DNA of 64,000 nucleotides, from NCBI RefSeq assembly GCF_001294205.1, contig NZ_LAQT01000038.1:62001-126000 (forward strand), in the 5' to 3' direction. Both the position numbers and the translations under genes were made by a program. The DNA is from Amantichitinum ursilacus. Its GTDB lineage: Bacteria > Pseudomonadota > Gammaproteobacteria > Burkholderiales > Chitinibacteraceae. Shown in pieces: positions 8,618 to 17,432 of this stretch (positions within the stretch are counted from its first letter, which is position 1; the number at the start of each line of letters is the position of its first letter). The notes under the pieces are model-generated. The model was not told where the DNA came from and ran no database searches. It saw only the letters and a program-made list of their open reading frames with translations.

Positions 8618-9873
8618 GCTGCACGCGCCTCCGCCCACACCGTGCGTGCGCGCCACCAGTACGCCAGCACCAGAAAGCTCTCCACCGTCAGCACCACCTG
8701 GGCGGCGCGGATAGCGCCCTCGCCCGTCGGTGCGCCCGGCAGCAGAACCAACAGCGCAAGCACATTGCCCGCGCCGGCAATCATCAATATGCGGCTGAAA
8801 TAACGGTCATGCCCAAACGGCAGCAGCGATTGCATGCCAAACACATAGCTGAGCGCGCCCAGCAAAATAATCGGGGACATCCAGCGCATCACCGGCGCGG
8901 AGGCGGCCAGATCATGCCCTGTAAGCAACGGCATCATCCACGGCGCACCGATCAGCAAAATCAGCGTCAGCACCAGGCCCGCACCGCCTTGCAGATACAT
9001 CGCTTTGCGGATCAACGCCACTGCGGCCGGTTTGTTTTGCTGGGCCAGCTGCGAGATGCGCGGATAGGTGGCCTGCACCAACAGGCCGATCAGGCCCTGA
9101 ATGTTGTAGAGCAATTTGTTGGCGGCCGAAAAATAGCCGACCTCTTGCACGCCGCAATACATGCCCACCAATGTGGTGGTGGCCGAGGTGTAGAGCGTGC
9201 CGGACAAGGCGGACAGAAAAAACGGCCAGCTCATGCGCAGCGACGCCAGCACATCGGGGCGCGTGGGCTTGCGCCAGGGCGGACGCGGCAGCCCCCATTG
9301 CGTGGTCCACCAGAACGCGCCAGCGATGATCAGCGGCATGGCCTGCAACACCACGGCGATGCCGACATCAGCCGGGCTGCGCACCAGCCAGAACAGAAAA
9401 CCCAGCATCAATGCACGCCCCGCCACGCCCAACAAAGAGGCCAGCCGCAACTCTTCCATCCCCTGGAAGAACCACAACGGAAACACCACCGACGCCACAA
9501 TATTGAGCATCGAAAAAGCAAATACCGGCGCCAGCACGCGCCACTGCGGCACCACGGCTACCGACAGGGTCAGCAACACCACCGATATCAGCGCCAGCAT
9601 GGTTTTGGCCAGCGTGGTACGCCAGAAAATCCGGGCGACTGCGGCGTCATTGCCGCGCGCCACGGCGATCTCGCGCGTGGCCGACAGATCAAAACCAAAA
9701 TCAGTCAGCAGCAGACCATATTGAATGACCGAGGCGGCATAGTTCATCGCGCCGAAGCCTTGGGCTTGCAGCGTATGCGTCAGGAAAGGATAAGTGGCAA
9801 ACGACATCAGGTATTGCATGCCCTTGACGGCATACAGCGCCACGATATTGCTGGCCATACGGCGATCGATCAT
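8614..9873 (-). CDS. Wzx-type oligosaccharide flippase
   Basis: About 419 residues, almost all hydrophobic with 12 or more predicted membrane segments. It resembles the PST/Wzx branch of MOP transporters, which move undecaprenyl-diphosphate-linked oligosaccharide across the inner membrane. The N-terminal ALYAVKGMQYLMSFATYPFL and the FGAMNYA...YGLLLTDFGF pattern are typical of Wzx. Start choice is uncertain: ATG 9873 (MIDRRMAS) and ATG 9858 (MASNIV) both lack a good ribosome-binding site. A strong terminator lies only about 23 bases before ATG 9873. It is the first gene of the operon. Confidence 0.85.
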   Translation of the reverse strand: MIDRRMASNIVALYAVKGMQYLMSFATYPFLTHTLQAQGFGAMNYAASVIQYGLLLTDFGFDLSATREIAVARGNDAAVARIFWRTTLAKTMLALISVVLLTLSVAVVPQWRVLAPVFAFSMLNIVASVVFPLWFFQGMEELRLASLLGVAGRALMLGFLFWLVRSPADVGIAVVLQAMPLIIAGAFWWTTQWGLPRPPWRKPTRPDVLASLRMSWPFFLSALSGTLYTSATTTLVGMYCGVQEVGYFSAANKLLYNIQGLIGLLVQATYPRISQLAQQNKPAAVALIRKAMYLQGGAGLVLTLILLIGAPWMMPLLTGHDLAASAPVMRWMSPIILLGALSYVFGMQSLLPFGHDRYFSRILMIAGAGNVLALLVLLPGAPTGEGAIRAAQVVLTVESFLVLAYWWRARTVWAEARAA

Positions 9874-9895
9874 AAGGTGCCGGGCGGTCTGTGCT

Positions 9896-9926
9896 AAAAA
9901 AACAACCCGTGCGACAAGCACGGGTT
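9896..9926 (-). terminator. Perfect intrinsic terminator in the leader of the glycan operon
   Basis: Read on the minus strand: a nine-base stem AACCCGTGC / GCACGGGTT with a five-base loop (9904-9926), then one G and a run of seven T (9902-9896). It lies about 100 bases after the galE stop and about 23 bases before the flippase start. It could end galE transcription, but no room remains for a separate promoter between it and the flippase, so operon transcripts probably read through it (attenuation). Confidence 0.8.
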
Positions 9927-9943
9927 GGCTGTAAACAGGGTGG

Positions 9944-9964
9944 ATTGTATTTAATCAATACAAT
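9944..9964. promoter_or_regulatory. AT-rich perfect palindrome, candidate operator
   Basis: ATTGTATT, five bases, then AATACAAT: a perfect eight-base inverted repeat in a GC-rich genome, between galE and the flippase. It lies just upstream of the terminator on the transcribed (minus) strand. The shape suits a dimeric repressor or activator site or the AT-rich core of a promoter. No regulator gene is adjacent. Confidence 0.5.
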
Positions 9965-10024
9965 CAGCGTGTAACGGAAGGCACATCCCCGCGCCACGCC
10001 GCACCGGTCTTGCGCGGGCGCGGC

Positions 10025-11035
10025 TCAGGCAAAGCCGTTGGGATTGCTGCTTTGCCAGCGCCAGCTGTCCGCGCACATGTCGTCCAGCGTTTTCTCGGCG
10101 GACCAGCCCAGTTGCTCGCGCGCCAGGGCCGGGTCGGCGTAGCAGGCGGCGATGTCGCCAGGGCGGCGATCCACCAGTTGATACGGCACCGGCTTGCCGC
10201 TGGCGCGCTCGAAAGCCTTGACCATATCCAGCACCGAATAACCGACGCCGGTTCCCAGATTAACCGTCACCGTGCCCGGGCCCTGCGCCAGCTTTTGCAG
10301 CGCCTTGACGTGACCGCGGGCCAGATCCACCACATGGATGTAATCGCGCACGCCGGTGCCATCGGGTGTGGGGTAATCGCTGCCAAAGATCGACAGTTTT
10401 TCGCGTTTGCCCACCGCCACTTGCGCCACATAGGGCATCAGGTTGTTGGGGATACCCTTCGGATCTTCGCCAATCAGACCGGATTCGTGCGCGCCCACCG
10501 GGTTGAAATAACGCAGCAAGGCAATGCTCCAGGCCGGATCGGCACGGAATAGATCGCGCAGCATGTCTTCGATCATCAGTTTGGAGCGGCCGTACGGATT
10601 GGTGGCCGACAGCGGAAAGTGTTCCATGATCGGCACCGCGTGCGGGTCACCGTATACGGTGGCCGAGGACGAGAACACGATCTGTTTGACGTTGGCGGCG
10701 GTCATCGCCTCCAGCAGGCGCACCGTGCCGACGAAATTGTTGTCGTAATAGTCGAGTGGCTTTTCGACCGACTCACCCACGGCTTTCAGGCCGGCAAAGT
10801 GGATCACCGCGCCAAACGGCCACTGGGCAAATGCTTCGTCCAGCGCCTGGCGATCACGGATATCGGCCTTCACCCACGGCACCGGCTGGCCAGTGATGGT
10901 TTCCAGCCGCTGCAATACCGCCTGATTGGCGTTGCTGAAGTTATCCAGAATGATCGGGGTGAAACCCGCTTTGAGCAGTTCGATATACGTGTGGGAGCCG
11001 ATATAACCGGCGCCGCCAGTGAGCAATACATGCAT
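10025..11035 (-). CDS. galE: UDP-glucose 4-epimerase
   Basis: A 336-residue extended SDR enzyme interconverting UDP-glucose and UDP-galactose with bound NAD+. The NAD motif GGAGYIGSH is at residues 7-15. The catalytic SSSATVYG and YGRSK (Tyr-x3-Lys) occur near 123 and 148. [31 protein letters not shown] and [12 protein letters not shown] are strongly conserved GalE blocks. Length matches the family. It lies upstream of and in line with the glycan operon and would supply UDP-Gal (or UDP-GalNAc) to it, but a strong terminator separates them. Confidence 0.96.
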   Translation of the reverse strand: MHVLLTGGAGYIGSHTYIELLKAGFTPIILDNFSNANQAVLQRLETITGQPVPWVKADIRDRQALDEAFAQWPFGAVIHFAGLKAVGESVEKPLDYYDNNFVGTVRLLEAMTAANVKQIVFSSSATVYGDPHAVPIMEHFPLSATNPYGRSKLMIEDMLRDLFRADPAWSIALLRYFNPVGAHESGLIGEDPKGIPNNLMPYVAQVAVGKREKLSIFGSDYPTPDGTGVRDYIHVVDLARGHVKALQKLAQGPGTVTVNLGTGVGYSVLDMVKAFERASGKPVPYQLVDRRPGDIAACYADPALAREQLGWSAEKTLDDMCADSWRWQSSNPNGFA

Positions 11036-11175
11036 GGTGCGGTTTCCAGACGAGAGACGGATCAGACATTCTAACCGTCGATGTTTACGGATGGCGATAG
11101 GCTGGCGTCATTAAAAGCGCGCCAGCCCCCGCCATGCCCAGCAAAAAGCCCGATAACACATTGCAGATGCGGCGC

Positions 11176-12255
11176 TTAGCGGCGCTCTTGTCGCCACAGC
11201 AAAATACATGCGATCAGCATAAAGAACAGCGTGGGGATGGACACCACCAAGGGGGGCGGCCAGGCATGCAAGTCGCCCAGATAAACCACGATGCGGTTCA
11301 GAAAGTTAAAGGCGAGGCCCGCCACAATGCCGGCAAACAGCCGCGCGCCCACGCCACCGCTGCGGCGCTGCGTTTGCGCAAACGGCAGCGCAATCACAAT
11401 CATCGACAGACAGGCCAGCGGATAAAACAGCTTGCCCCACAGCGCCAGTTCGTAGCGCGAGGTTTTCTGATTATTGCGTCGCAAGTGGTCGATATAGCTG
11501 TGCAATGCCCGGCCCGACATTTGCGAGGGTTCCACCAGCAGCACAGCCAGCATTTCCGGGGTAATCGAGGTGTTCCATTGCCCGGTGGGCTGATGGATCA
11601 GCTTGACGCCCGCATCGTCGGGTTCGAACTCGGTGCGCGTGGCTTTATCCAGACGCCACACGCCGTTGCCCAGATACTTGCCCTGCTCGCCTTCCTGGAT
11701 ATGCGCCAGCTGCATCTTGTCGCTGAACTCATAAATGCGGATGCCGAGGATGGTCAGGTCAGGCAGCATTTCGGCGATGTTGACGATCTGATGACCGTCT
11801 TTAACCCAGACCCCCGAGCGGAACTCGCCCACCAGCATGGCTTTGGTGGCGGACAAGCGCTGCTGGTTGGCCGCCTGCTTGGCCACCGGCGCCACGTATT
11901 CGCCCAGCAACACGGTCACCACGCCATATAACGCGCCGATCACCACCAGCCAGCCCAACAGACGTTTCACCGATACGCCTGCTGCGCGCATCACGGTCAG
12001 CTCGGCATTGCCAGCCAGATTGGACAAGGCAAAGATGCCGCCAATCAGCACCGCAATCGGCATCAGCGTGTACGCATTGGACGGCGTTTGCAGAAACACA
12101 TAGATCAGCGCATCGGACAGCCGATAGCCGCCCTTGCCCAGATCGGACAGCTCGCCGATCAAATCGAAAAAGTTATACAGCCCCAGCAAGCCCACCAGCG
12201 TATAGACGATATACACCGTGAGTTCACGGAATAAATAGCGCGCCAGGATGTTCAT
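11176..12255 (-). CDS. lptG: LPS export ABC transporter permease LptG
   Basis: A 359-residue inner-membrane permease of the LptB2FGC complex, which extracts LPS from the inner membrane and pushes it onto the Lpt bridge. It begins MNILARYLFRELTVYIVYTL. It has three N-terminal membrane segments, a periplasmic beta-jellyroll region (about 130-265) and three C-terminal segments ending in LACILLWRQERR. RAAGVSVKRLLGWLV corresponds to the coupling-helix region. Its ATG overlaps the lptF stop (ATGA at 12252-12255), so the two are co-translated. It pairs with lptF in the usual order. Confidence 0.94.
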   Translation of the reverse strand: MNILARYLFRELTVYIVYTLVGLLGLYNFFDLIGELSDLGKGGYRLSDALIYVFLQTPSNAYTLMPIAVLIGGIFALSNLAGNAELTVMRAAGVSVKRLLGWLVVIGALYGVVTVLLGEYVAPVAKQAANQQRLSATKAMLVGEFRSGVWVKDGHQIVNIAEMLPDLTILGIRIYEFSDKMQLAHIQEGEQGKYLGNGVWRLDKATRTEFEPDDAGVKLIHQPTGQWNTSITPEMLAVLLVEPSQMSGRALHSYIDHLRRNNQKTSRYELALWGKLFYPLACLSMIVIALPFAQTQRRSGGVGARLFAGIVAGLAFNFLNRIVVYLGDLHAWPPPLVVSIPTLFFMLIACILLWRQERR

Positions 12256-13319
12256 GACATGCTCCGGCTGCGGCTACGCCACACGTACAGATAGATCACG
12301 ATGCCGGCCACCAGCAAATGCAGCGGCCACATATTGATCCAGACACTGACGCGGCCATCGGCAATCCAGGCTTGCGAGATATTGACCATGCTGTAGTACA
12401 AAAAGTACAGAAAGACCGCGACGATCAGGTTAAGCGCACGGCCGCCGCGCGGATTAAAGAACGCCAACGGCACCGCGCCCAGTGTCAGGATCATGGCCGA
12501 GATCGGCAGCGCTAACCGCCAGGCCATCTCCGCGGCTTTTTCGGGCACTTTGCTGCCCAGCAATTGCAGTGTGGGCGTGGCTTGCGTGGACGGGCTGGAG
12601 GTGGGACGGTCGCTGGCTTCAACGCGCAACTGGGCGTGGTCAAACGCCACCGCGTCATAGCTGGCTTTGCCCGGCTCGCCCTGATACGAATGGCCTTTGC
12701 CCAGCCACAACCAACGCTCGCCCATCGGGTCGATGAACATGCCGCCCTTGTCGGCCACAATCACGGTCAGGCGTTTGTCTTTGCGCATCTGCACAAACAC
12801 GTTGTTGCCCTGACCGGTGTCGCCGGTAAAGTTTTCGATAAAGTAGACGCGATCGGCCTGGGGCGATTCGCGGAATACACCCGGCGCGACCTGAGTCACT
12901 TCCTGGCGCGACAAGGTTTTTTCGCGGAACTCGTTGCCCTTTTGCAGCGCCCACGGCGAAACCACCAGCGCAAGGATGGCGATCAGGATCACCACGGGCA
13001 CCGAGAACTCCAGCACCGGGCGAATAAACGATTTGATGCTCTGCCCGCTGGCAAACCAGATCACCATTTCGTTGTCGCGCCACAGACGCGTCATGGTGGC
13101 CAGCACAGAGATAAACAGCATCAGCGACATCAGGATGGGCAGGTAGCGCACTGCGGCAAAGCCCATCAGTGCCCATACCGCGGACGAGGCCAACGCGCCG
13201 ACGGCGGCCTGGCCGAGCAGGCGGACCACCTGAGTGGTCATCACCAGCAACAGCAGCACGGCAAACACCGCCAGGGCAACCCACGTCATTTCCTGAATCA
13301 GGGACTTGCGGAAAAGCAT
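12252..13319 (-). CDS. lptF: LPS export ABC transporter permease LptF
   Basis: A 355-residue partner of LptG. It begins MLFRKSLIQEMTWVALAVF and has the LptF-typical RLLGQAA and MLFISVLATMTRLWRDNEMVIW region, with a periplasmic domain around 120-265 (VFRESPQADRVYFIENF). Three C-terminal helices end in VIYLYVWRSRSRS. It lies divergent from pepA, the standard lptF/pepA arrangement in proteobacteria. The divergent control region 13320-13573 is shared. Confidence 0.95.
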   Translation of the reverse strand: MLFRKSLIQEMTWVALAVFAVLLLLVMTTQVVRLLGQAAVGALASSAVWALMGFAAVRYLPILMSLMLFISVLATMTRLWRDNEMVIWFASGQSIKSFIRPVLEFSVPVVILIAILALVVSPWALQKGNEFREKTLSRQEVTQVAPGVFRESPQADRVYFIENFTGDTGQGNNVFVQMRKDKRLTVIVADKGGMFIDPMGERWLWLGKGHSYQGEPGKASYDAVAFDHAQLRVEASDRPTSSPSTQATPTLQLLGSKVPEKAAEMAWRLALPISAMILTLGAVPLAFFNPRGGRALNLIVAVFLYFLYYSMVNISQAWIADGRVSVWINMWPLHLLVAGIVIYLYVWRSRSRSMS

Positions 13320-13324
13320 GCGTT

Positions 13325-13353
13325 TTGACTTATATGGGGGGAAAAGAAATAAT
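13325..13353 (+). promoter_or_regulatory. Candidate sigma-70 promoter for pepA-holC
   Basis: TTGACT (13325-13330), a 17-base spacer, then AATAAT (13348-13353): five of six matches to each consensus hexamer with ideal spacing. It lies about 220 bases before the pepA ATG, implying a long leader, and immediately beyond the divergent lptF start. Confidence 0.45.
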
Positions 13354-13573
13354 CAACCGTTTATCGCACTTATGCGAAACCGCCGCCGCGCCGAACCCCG
13401 GCCAAATGCGACGAAGAGCCCGGTCTTGATTGCAAAAACCACTCACAGCCTGTAGCTGGACTGTCTGCTGCTTGAGTGCCGTTATAGCAACAGTTCATTG
13501 CAGGTCTTGCCCCACAAGGGCTAAAAACCACACATTCAGGTTGCGCATACAGCAGCAACGGAGGTCTTGCGCC

Positions 13574-15166
13574 ATGGAATTTAACATAAATATCACCCTG
13601 CCCGAAAATGACGCCGCTGACAGCCTGGTGCTGCCGGTGGCAGGCAAAAAGCTGCCCGGGTCCCTCTCAAAAATCGACGCAGCCACTGGCGGCAGCCTGA
13701 CAGCGCTGCTGGCAAGCGGCGAACTGGCTGACAAAACCGGCGCCACGCTGGTGAGCCACGTGACGGTTAACGGCAAGCTGCGCCGGGCTATTCTGGTGCA
13801 ACTGGGCGAGACCACCGACATCGTCGCGCTGCGTACTGCTGCAGCAGCGGCAGCTCGCGCCGCCATCGCGGGCAAAAGCGCCACGGTGGGCGTGCATCTG
13901 CTGGGCGCGCTGGCTAAAGAATTTGATCTGCAACTGGCCGCCGCCACTGTCACGCACGCGTTTCTGTTCGAAGGCTATCGCTTTGATCAGTTCAAATCGA
14001 AAGCCGATGCACCGGCCGCACTGACCACCGTTAACGTGGCCATCAGCAAAAAAGACCAGTCCGCCGCCGCCGAAACCGGCGTGGCCTATGGTCTGGCGCT
14101 GGGCCATGGCGTTAACTTCACCCGCGATCTGGGCAACACGCCGCCGAACATCTGCACCCCAACTTATCTGGCCGAACAAGCGATCGAACTGGGCCAGACC
14201 GGCAAGAATCTGCAGGTCGAAGTGCTGGACGAGCCGCAGATTGCCGCGCTGGGCATGAACTCCTTCCTCGCCGTGGCCAAGGGTTCGGTCGAGCCGCCCA
14301 AGCTGATCACCATGAATTACAAGGGTGGCAAGGGCAAGCCCGTGGTGCTGGTGGGCAAAGGCATTACCTTCGATACCGGCGGTATTTCGCTGAAGCCGGG
14401 CGAAGGCATGGACGAAATGAAATACGACATGCTGGGCGCCGGTGCGGTGCTGGGCGTGATGAAGGCCGTGGTTGAGCTGCAACTGCCAATCAACGTGGTG
14501 GGCGTAATCGCCACCTGCGAAAACATGCCAGCTGGCAATGCGCTGAAGCCGGGCGATATCGTCACCAGCATGTCGGGCCAGACCATCGAAGTGCTGAACA
14601 CCGACGCCGAAGGCCGTCTGATTCTGTGCGACGCGCTGACTTTCGCCGGCAAGTTCGAGCCCGAAACCGTAATCGATCTGGCCACACTGACTGGCGCTTG
14701 CGTGATTGCGCTGGGCCATATCGCCAGCGGCCTGTACGCCAACGACGAAGCACTGGCTGCCGAATTGCTGCGCGCCGCCGATGTCACCGGTGACAAAACC
14801 TGGCGCATGCCGCTGTGGGACGACTACCAGGATCTGCTGAAATCCAATTTTGCCGATATGGCCAATATTGGTGGCCGCCCGGGTGGTTCCATCACTGCCG
14901 CATGCTTCCTGGCGCGTTACACCAAGGAATACAGCTGGGCGCATTTCGACATCGCCGGCACCGCGTGGAAATCCGGCGCGGCCAAGGGTGCGACGGGCCG
15001 TCCGGTGTCGTTGCTGGTGGAATTTTTGAGCCAGCGTGCGGCCCTGTCCGGCAACAAGCCTGCGGTGAAAGCTGCGGCTAAACCGGCAGTAAAAGCGCCG
15101 GCCAAGCCAGCTGCGAAAGCGGTAGCCGTTGCCGTTGCCGCCGCCAAGCCTGCCAAGAAAAAGTAA
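13574..15166 (+). CDS. pepA: Leucyl aminopeptidase (M17) with Ala/Lys-rich tail
   Basis: A 530-residue cytosolic metallo-aminopeptidase that removes N-terminal residues from peptides; PepA homologues can also bind DNA. The M17 signature NTDAEGRL is at about residues 342-349. The metal and substrate ligands lie in VGKGITFDTGGISLKPG and MKYDMLGAGAVLG. The ATG at 13574 (MEFNIN) has GGAGG about ten bases upstream. The catalytic domain ends near GRPVSLLVEFL (about 485). The remaining roughly 45 residues are a low-complexity Lys/Ala/Pro tail ending AKPAKKK, which the family usually lacks. holC follows 12 bases downstream. Confidence 0.96.
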   Translation: MEFNINITLPENDAADSLVLPVAGKKLPGSLSKIDAATGGSLTALLASGELADKTGATLVSHVTVNGKLRRAILVQLGETTDIVALRTAAAAAARAAIAGKSATVGVHLLGALAKEFDLQLAAATVTHAFLFEGYRFDQFKSKADAPAALTTVNVAISKKDQSAAAETGVAYGLALGHGVNFTRDLGNTPPNICTPTYLAEQAIELGQTGKNLQVEVLDEPQIAALGMNSFLAVAKGSVEPPKLITMNYKGGKGKPVVLVGKGITFDTGGISLKPGEGMDEMKYDMLGAGAVLGVMKAVVELQLPINVVGVIATCENMPAGNALKPGDIVTSMSGQTIEVLNTDAEGRLILCDALTFAGKFEPETVIDLATLTGACVIALGHIASGLYANDEALAAELLRAADVTGDKTWRMPLWDDYQDLLKSNFADMANIGGRPGGSITAACFLARYTKEYSWAHFDIAGTAWKSGAAKGATGRPVSLLVEFLSQRAALSGNKPAVKAAAKPAVKAPAKPAAKAVAVAVAAAKPAKKK

Positions 15167-15178
15167 ACCGAAACCGCC

Positions 15179-15640
15179 ATGGCTGAAGTCACGTTCTATT
15201 TTAATGTGCGCCACCGCGAGCAGGCCTTGGCCCAGCTTGCGGGCAAGGCCATGGCGCAACGGTTACGCATCAATGTGCTGGCCGCCGATGAGGCTGGCGC
15301 ATTGCGGCTTGATCGGGTGCTGTGGGATACCCCGCAGATCGGCTTTCTGCCGCATTGCCGCGCTGACGAAGACATCGCCAGCGCCACCCCGATCGTGGTC
15401 GATTTCCGCGCGGAACAACTGGGCGCACGCGACGTGCTGTTCAATTTTTCAGGCGTGGTGCCGCCTGTTTCTGCGCAGCAACACACGCGCATTATCGAAA
15501 TCGTGTCGCAAGACGAAGACGAACGCCTGGCCGCGCGCGAACTGTGGCGCGCCTGGCAAGCCAGCGGCATTACGCCGGTGGCCGTCGATATGCTCAAGCT
15601 GGCGCCATCCCCGGAACGTATGCAGAGCGAAGCCCCATGA
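15179..15640 (+). CDS. holC: DNA polymerase III chi subunit
   Basis: A 153-residue accessory subunit of the DNA polymerase III clamp loader. Chi links the tau/gamma-psi complex to single-stranded DNA-binding protein. Features: TFYFNV at the N-terminus, a Rossmann-like core, RLDRVLWDTPQIGFLPH (typical of HolC W/GFLPH), and PVSAQQHTRIIEIVSQDEDERLAARELW. The pepA-holC order is conserved in beta- and gammaproteobacteria. Its stop overlaps the next start (ATGA at 15637-15640). Confidence 0.93.
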   Translation: MAEVTFYFNVRHREQALAQLAGKAMAQRLRINVLAADEAGALRLDRVLWDTPQIGFLPHCRADEDIASATPIVVDFRAEQLGARDVLFNFSGVVPPVSAQQHTRIIEIVSQDEDERLAARELWRAWQASGITPVAVDMLKLAPSPERMQSEAP

Positions 15641-17322
15641 GCGACCACGACGAAAGCGTCAGCCCGCTGTTTAACAAGATGGATGCGCTGATGGCGCGCC
15701 ATCGCGGCGGCAGCGTCCGGCCCGACGACGACGTGTTGCCGGTGCTGACCGAAGTGGCCGACGCCGACGCGGATGCGCTGGAACTCGATCCGCTGGATAT
15801 TCCGGTGCTGACGGTGGAAGCCGCGCCCGTGCCGTCCGCGCTGATGTTCGATCCCAAAGAATTTCTTACTCACCAGCCCGCGGTGGCGCGCCCGGTGGAA
15901 GTGGTGCCGGAGCCCGCGGCCAGCAAAGCGCAACCGGAATTTCTGGATTTGCCGCTGCTGGATCTGGATTCGTTGCTGGAAGTGCCCGCTCCGTTTGGCG
16001 AAGCGGCGCATAGCGCGGCGCGCGCCAACGCACCGGTGCAGGAAGACCTGCCAGTCGATACGCCGACCGAAGCGCTCGCCCCCAGCGCCGAAACGCTGCA
16101 ATGGGAAACGACGGTTACGCCGCCCGCTGCCATTGTCGATGAAGCAGCGTTTAGCGCAGCCACCGACATCAAGGTGATCGAGCCGACCGCGCTGCAGTGG
16201 GAAGACGCACCGAGCGCCGCACTGACTGCCTCGGTGGAATATCAATCCGAAGCGGCCGCCATCGAAACCTTGCAAGCCGTGACGGTGGATGAGGTGCATT
16301 TTGCTGATGCGCACGGCGATGACGATATTCCGGTGCTGACCGCTGAAGCCGTCATTGAAGAGGGCACGGACTGGGAGCCGGTATCGCCGTGGTGGGACGA
16401 CGCCGCCACGACCGAGACCGTGACCGTCGAGGCTTGGGCAGAATCAGCGGGTCAGGGCTTTGTGGCCGATGCCAGCGTGGCCGCGCCGAGCGCTGCGGCC
16501 GACACGGACGCGGTAGCTGAAACTGTGGTTGAAGCAGAAAGCCAGAGCGAACCGGTATTTACCGTTGAATTTACCCACGTCGGCGAAAGCCGGCTTGAAG
16601 TCGATCTGGATGAGCTCAGCCTGGCGGCGCAGGAAGTGCCTGTAATCGAGACCGAGGCGTTTAATCCGGACGTTCTGAATACCCATGGCGCCGCGCCTGC
16701 GGTGCAAACTGCTGAAGCGCTGCTGCCTTCACCCGAAGCTGTGGAGCCGCGGCCTGAGCCAATCTGGCATGTTGAGGTAGTTAGCGCGCCGGCGCCGCTC
16801 GAATCGCCCGTCGATACGCCGGTGGAACTGGCCAGCACAGTGCCGGAGGAGGCCATCGCGGCAGTGCCGGCCGAAGCGCCGGCAGCCCTCGTTTCCGAGC
16901 CGGTGCTTGAGCCGCATATCGAGACCGTGGCCGTACCTTTCGCCGAACCCGCTTTGCAGACTAGCAGTGCGCCGGAACCGGCGCCTGAGCCCGAACCCAT
17001 TGCCCCGGCCGCGCTGCCGCCCGTCGAATTCGCACCCGTCGCAGACATCGCCGCAGCCCCACCCGAAGCCGCCACAGCCCAAATGGACGCCAGCGCCATC
17101 GCCGAAGTCACGGCAGGCGTGGCCGCGCATCTGGCCGTGGATATTTCCACCGAGGTGGAACGCCTGACGCGCCAGCACTTCCAGCAAATGATGCAAAGTC
17201 TTTACGGCGAAGCGGTGATTGCGCTGGTCGAAAAAGTCAGCCTGGAACTCGAAGCGCGGCTGGCCCCGCGTATCGACGAGCTGGTACGCGCCGAACTGCG
17301 CAATCGCGGTTTGCTCGACTAA
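15637..17322 (+). CDS. Large acidic, disordered Ala/Pro/Glu-rich protein with conserved C-terminal helix
   Basis: A 561-residue protein of unknown function, translationally coupled to holC by an ATGA overlap. The N-terminus (MSDHDESVSPLFNKMDALMARHR) looks ordered. Residues about 30-480 are low-complexity Ala, Glu, Val, Pro, with repeated short acidic motifs of the DDDxxPVLTE type (near 30, 50 and 230), and few aromatic or basic residues. The last 80 residues form a predicted amphipathic helical domain (AIAEVTAGVAAHLAVDIS to LVRAELRNRGLLD). No signal peptide or membrane segment is seen, so it should be cytoplasmic. Proteins of this sort occur between holC and valS in related genera, but I know of no assigned role. 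Confidence 0.75.
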   Translation: MSDHDESVSPLFNKMDALMARHRGGSVRPDDDVLPVLTEVADADADALELDPLDIPVLTVEAAPVPSALMFDPKEFLTHQPAVARPVEVVPEPAASKAQPEFLDLPLLDLDSLLEVPAPFGEAAHSAARANAPVQEDLPVDTPTEALAPSAETLQWETTVTPPAAIVDEAAFSAATDIKVIEPTALQWEDAPSAALTASVEYQSEAAAIETLQAVTVDEVHFADAHGDDDIPVLTAEAVIEEGTDWEPVSPWWDDAATTETVTVEAWAESAGQGFVADASVAAPSAAADTDAVAETVVEAESQSEPVFTVEFTHVGESRLEVDLDELSLAAQEVPVIETEAFNPDVLNTHGAAPAVQTAEALLPSPEAVEPRPEPIWHVEVVSAPAPLESPVDTPVELASTVPEEAIAAVPAEAPAALVSEPVLEPHIETVAVPFAEPALQTSSAPEPAPEPEPIAPAALPPVEFAPVADIAAAPPEAATAQMDASAIAEVTAGVAAHLAVDISTEVERLTRQHFQQMMQSLYGEAVIALVEKVSLELEARLAPRIDELVRAELRNRGLLD

Positions 17323-17374
17323 CCCGCGCCCTGCCCGCCCCCGCCACGCAACCGCACGGCAGCCCACCAAAGAT

Positions 17375-17416
17375 CACGGCGCGTTCCTTTGCAGGAAACG
17401 CGCCGTGTCAGTTTTT
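17375..17416 (+). terminator. Intrinsic terminator after the pepA-holC operon
   Basis: A 13-base stem (CACGGCGCGTTCC, one bulge, GGAAACGCGCCGTG) is followed shortly by TTTTT at 17412-17416. It also lies between convergent genes. Confidence 0.8.
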
Positions 17417-17432
17417 GCGAGGGTGTGGCGCG

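Noticed and set aside
11100-11127. GGCTGGCG/CGCCAGCC hairpin between galE and lptG
   Set aside because: No T-run on either strand; may be a weak end or mRNA structure but not called a terminator.
13667-15259. Long open frame on the strand opposite pepA (about 530 codons)
   Set aside because: It mirrors a gene with a fully matched M17 protease; high GC and biased third positions make long antisense frames common. The product is a His/Gly/Gln-rich translation with no domain.
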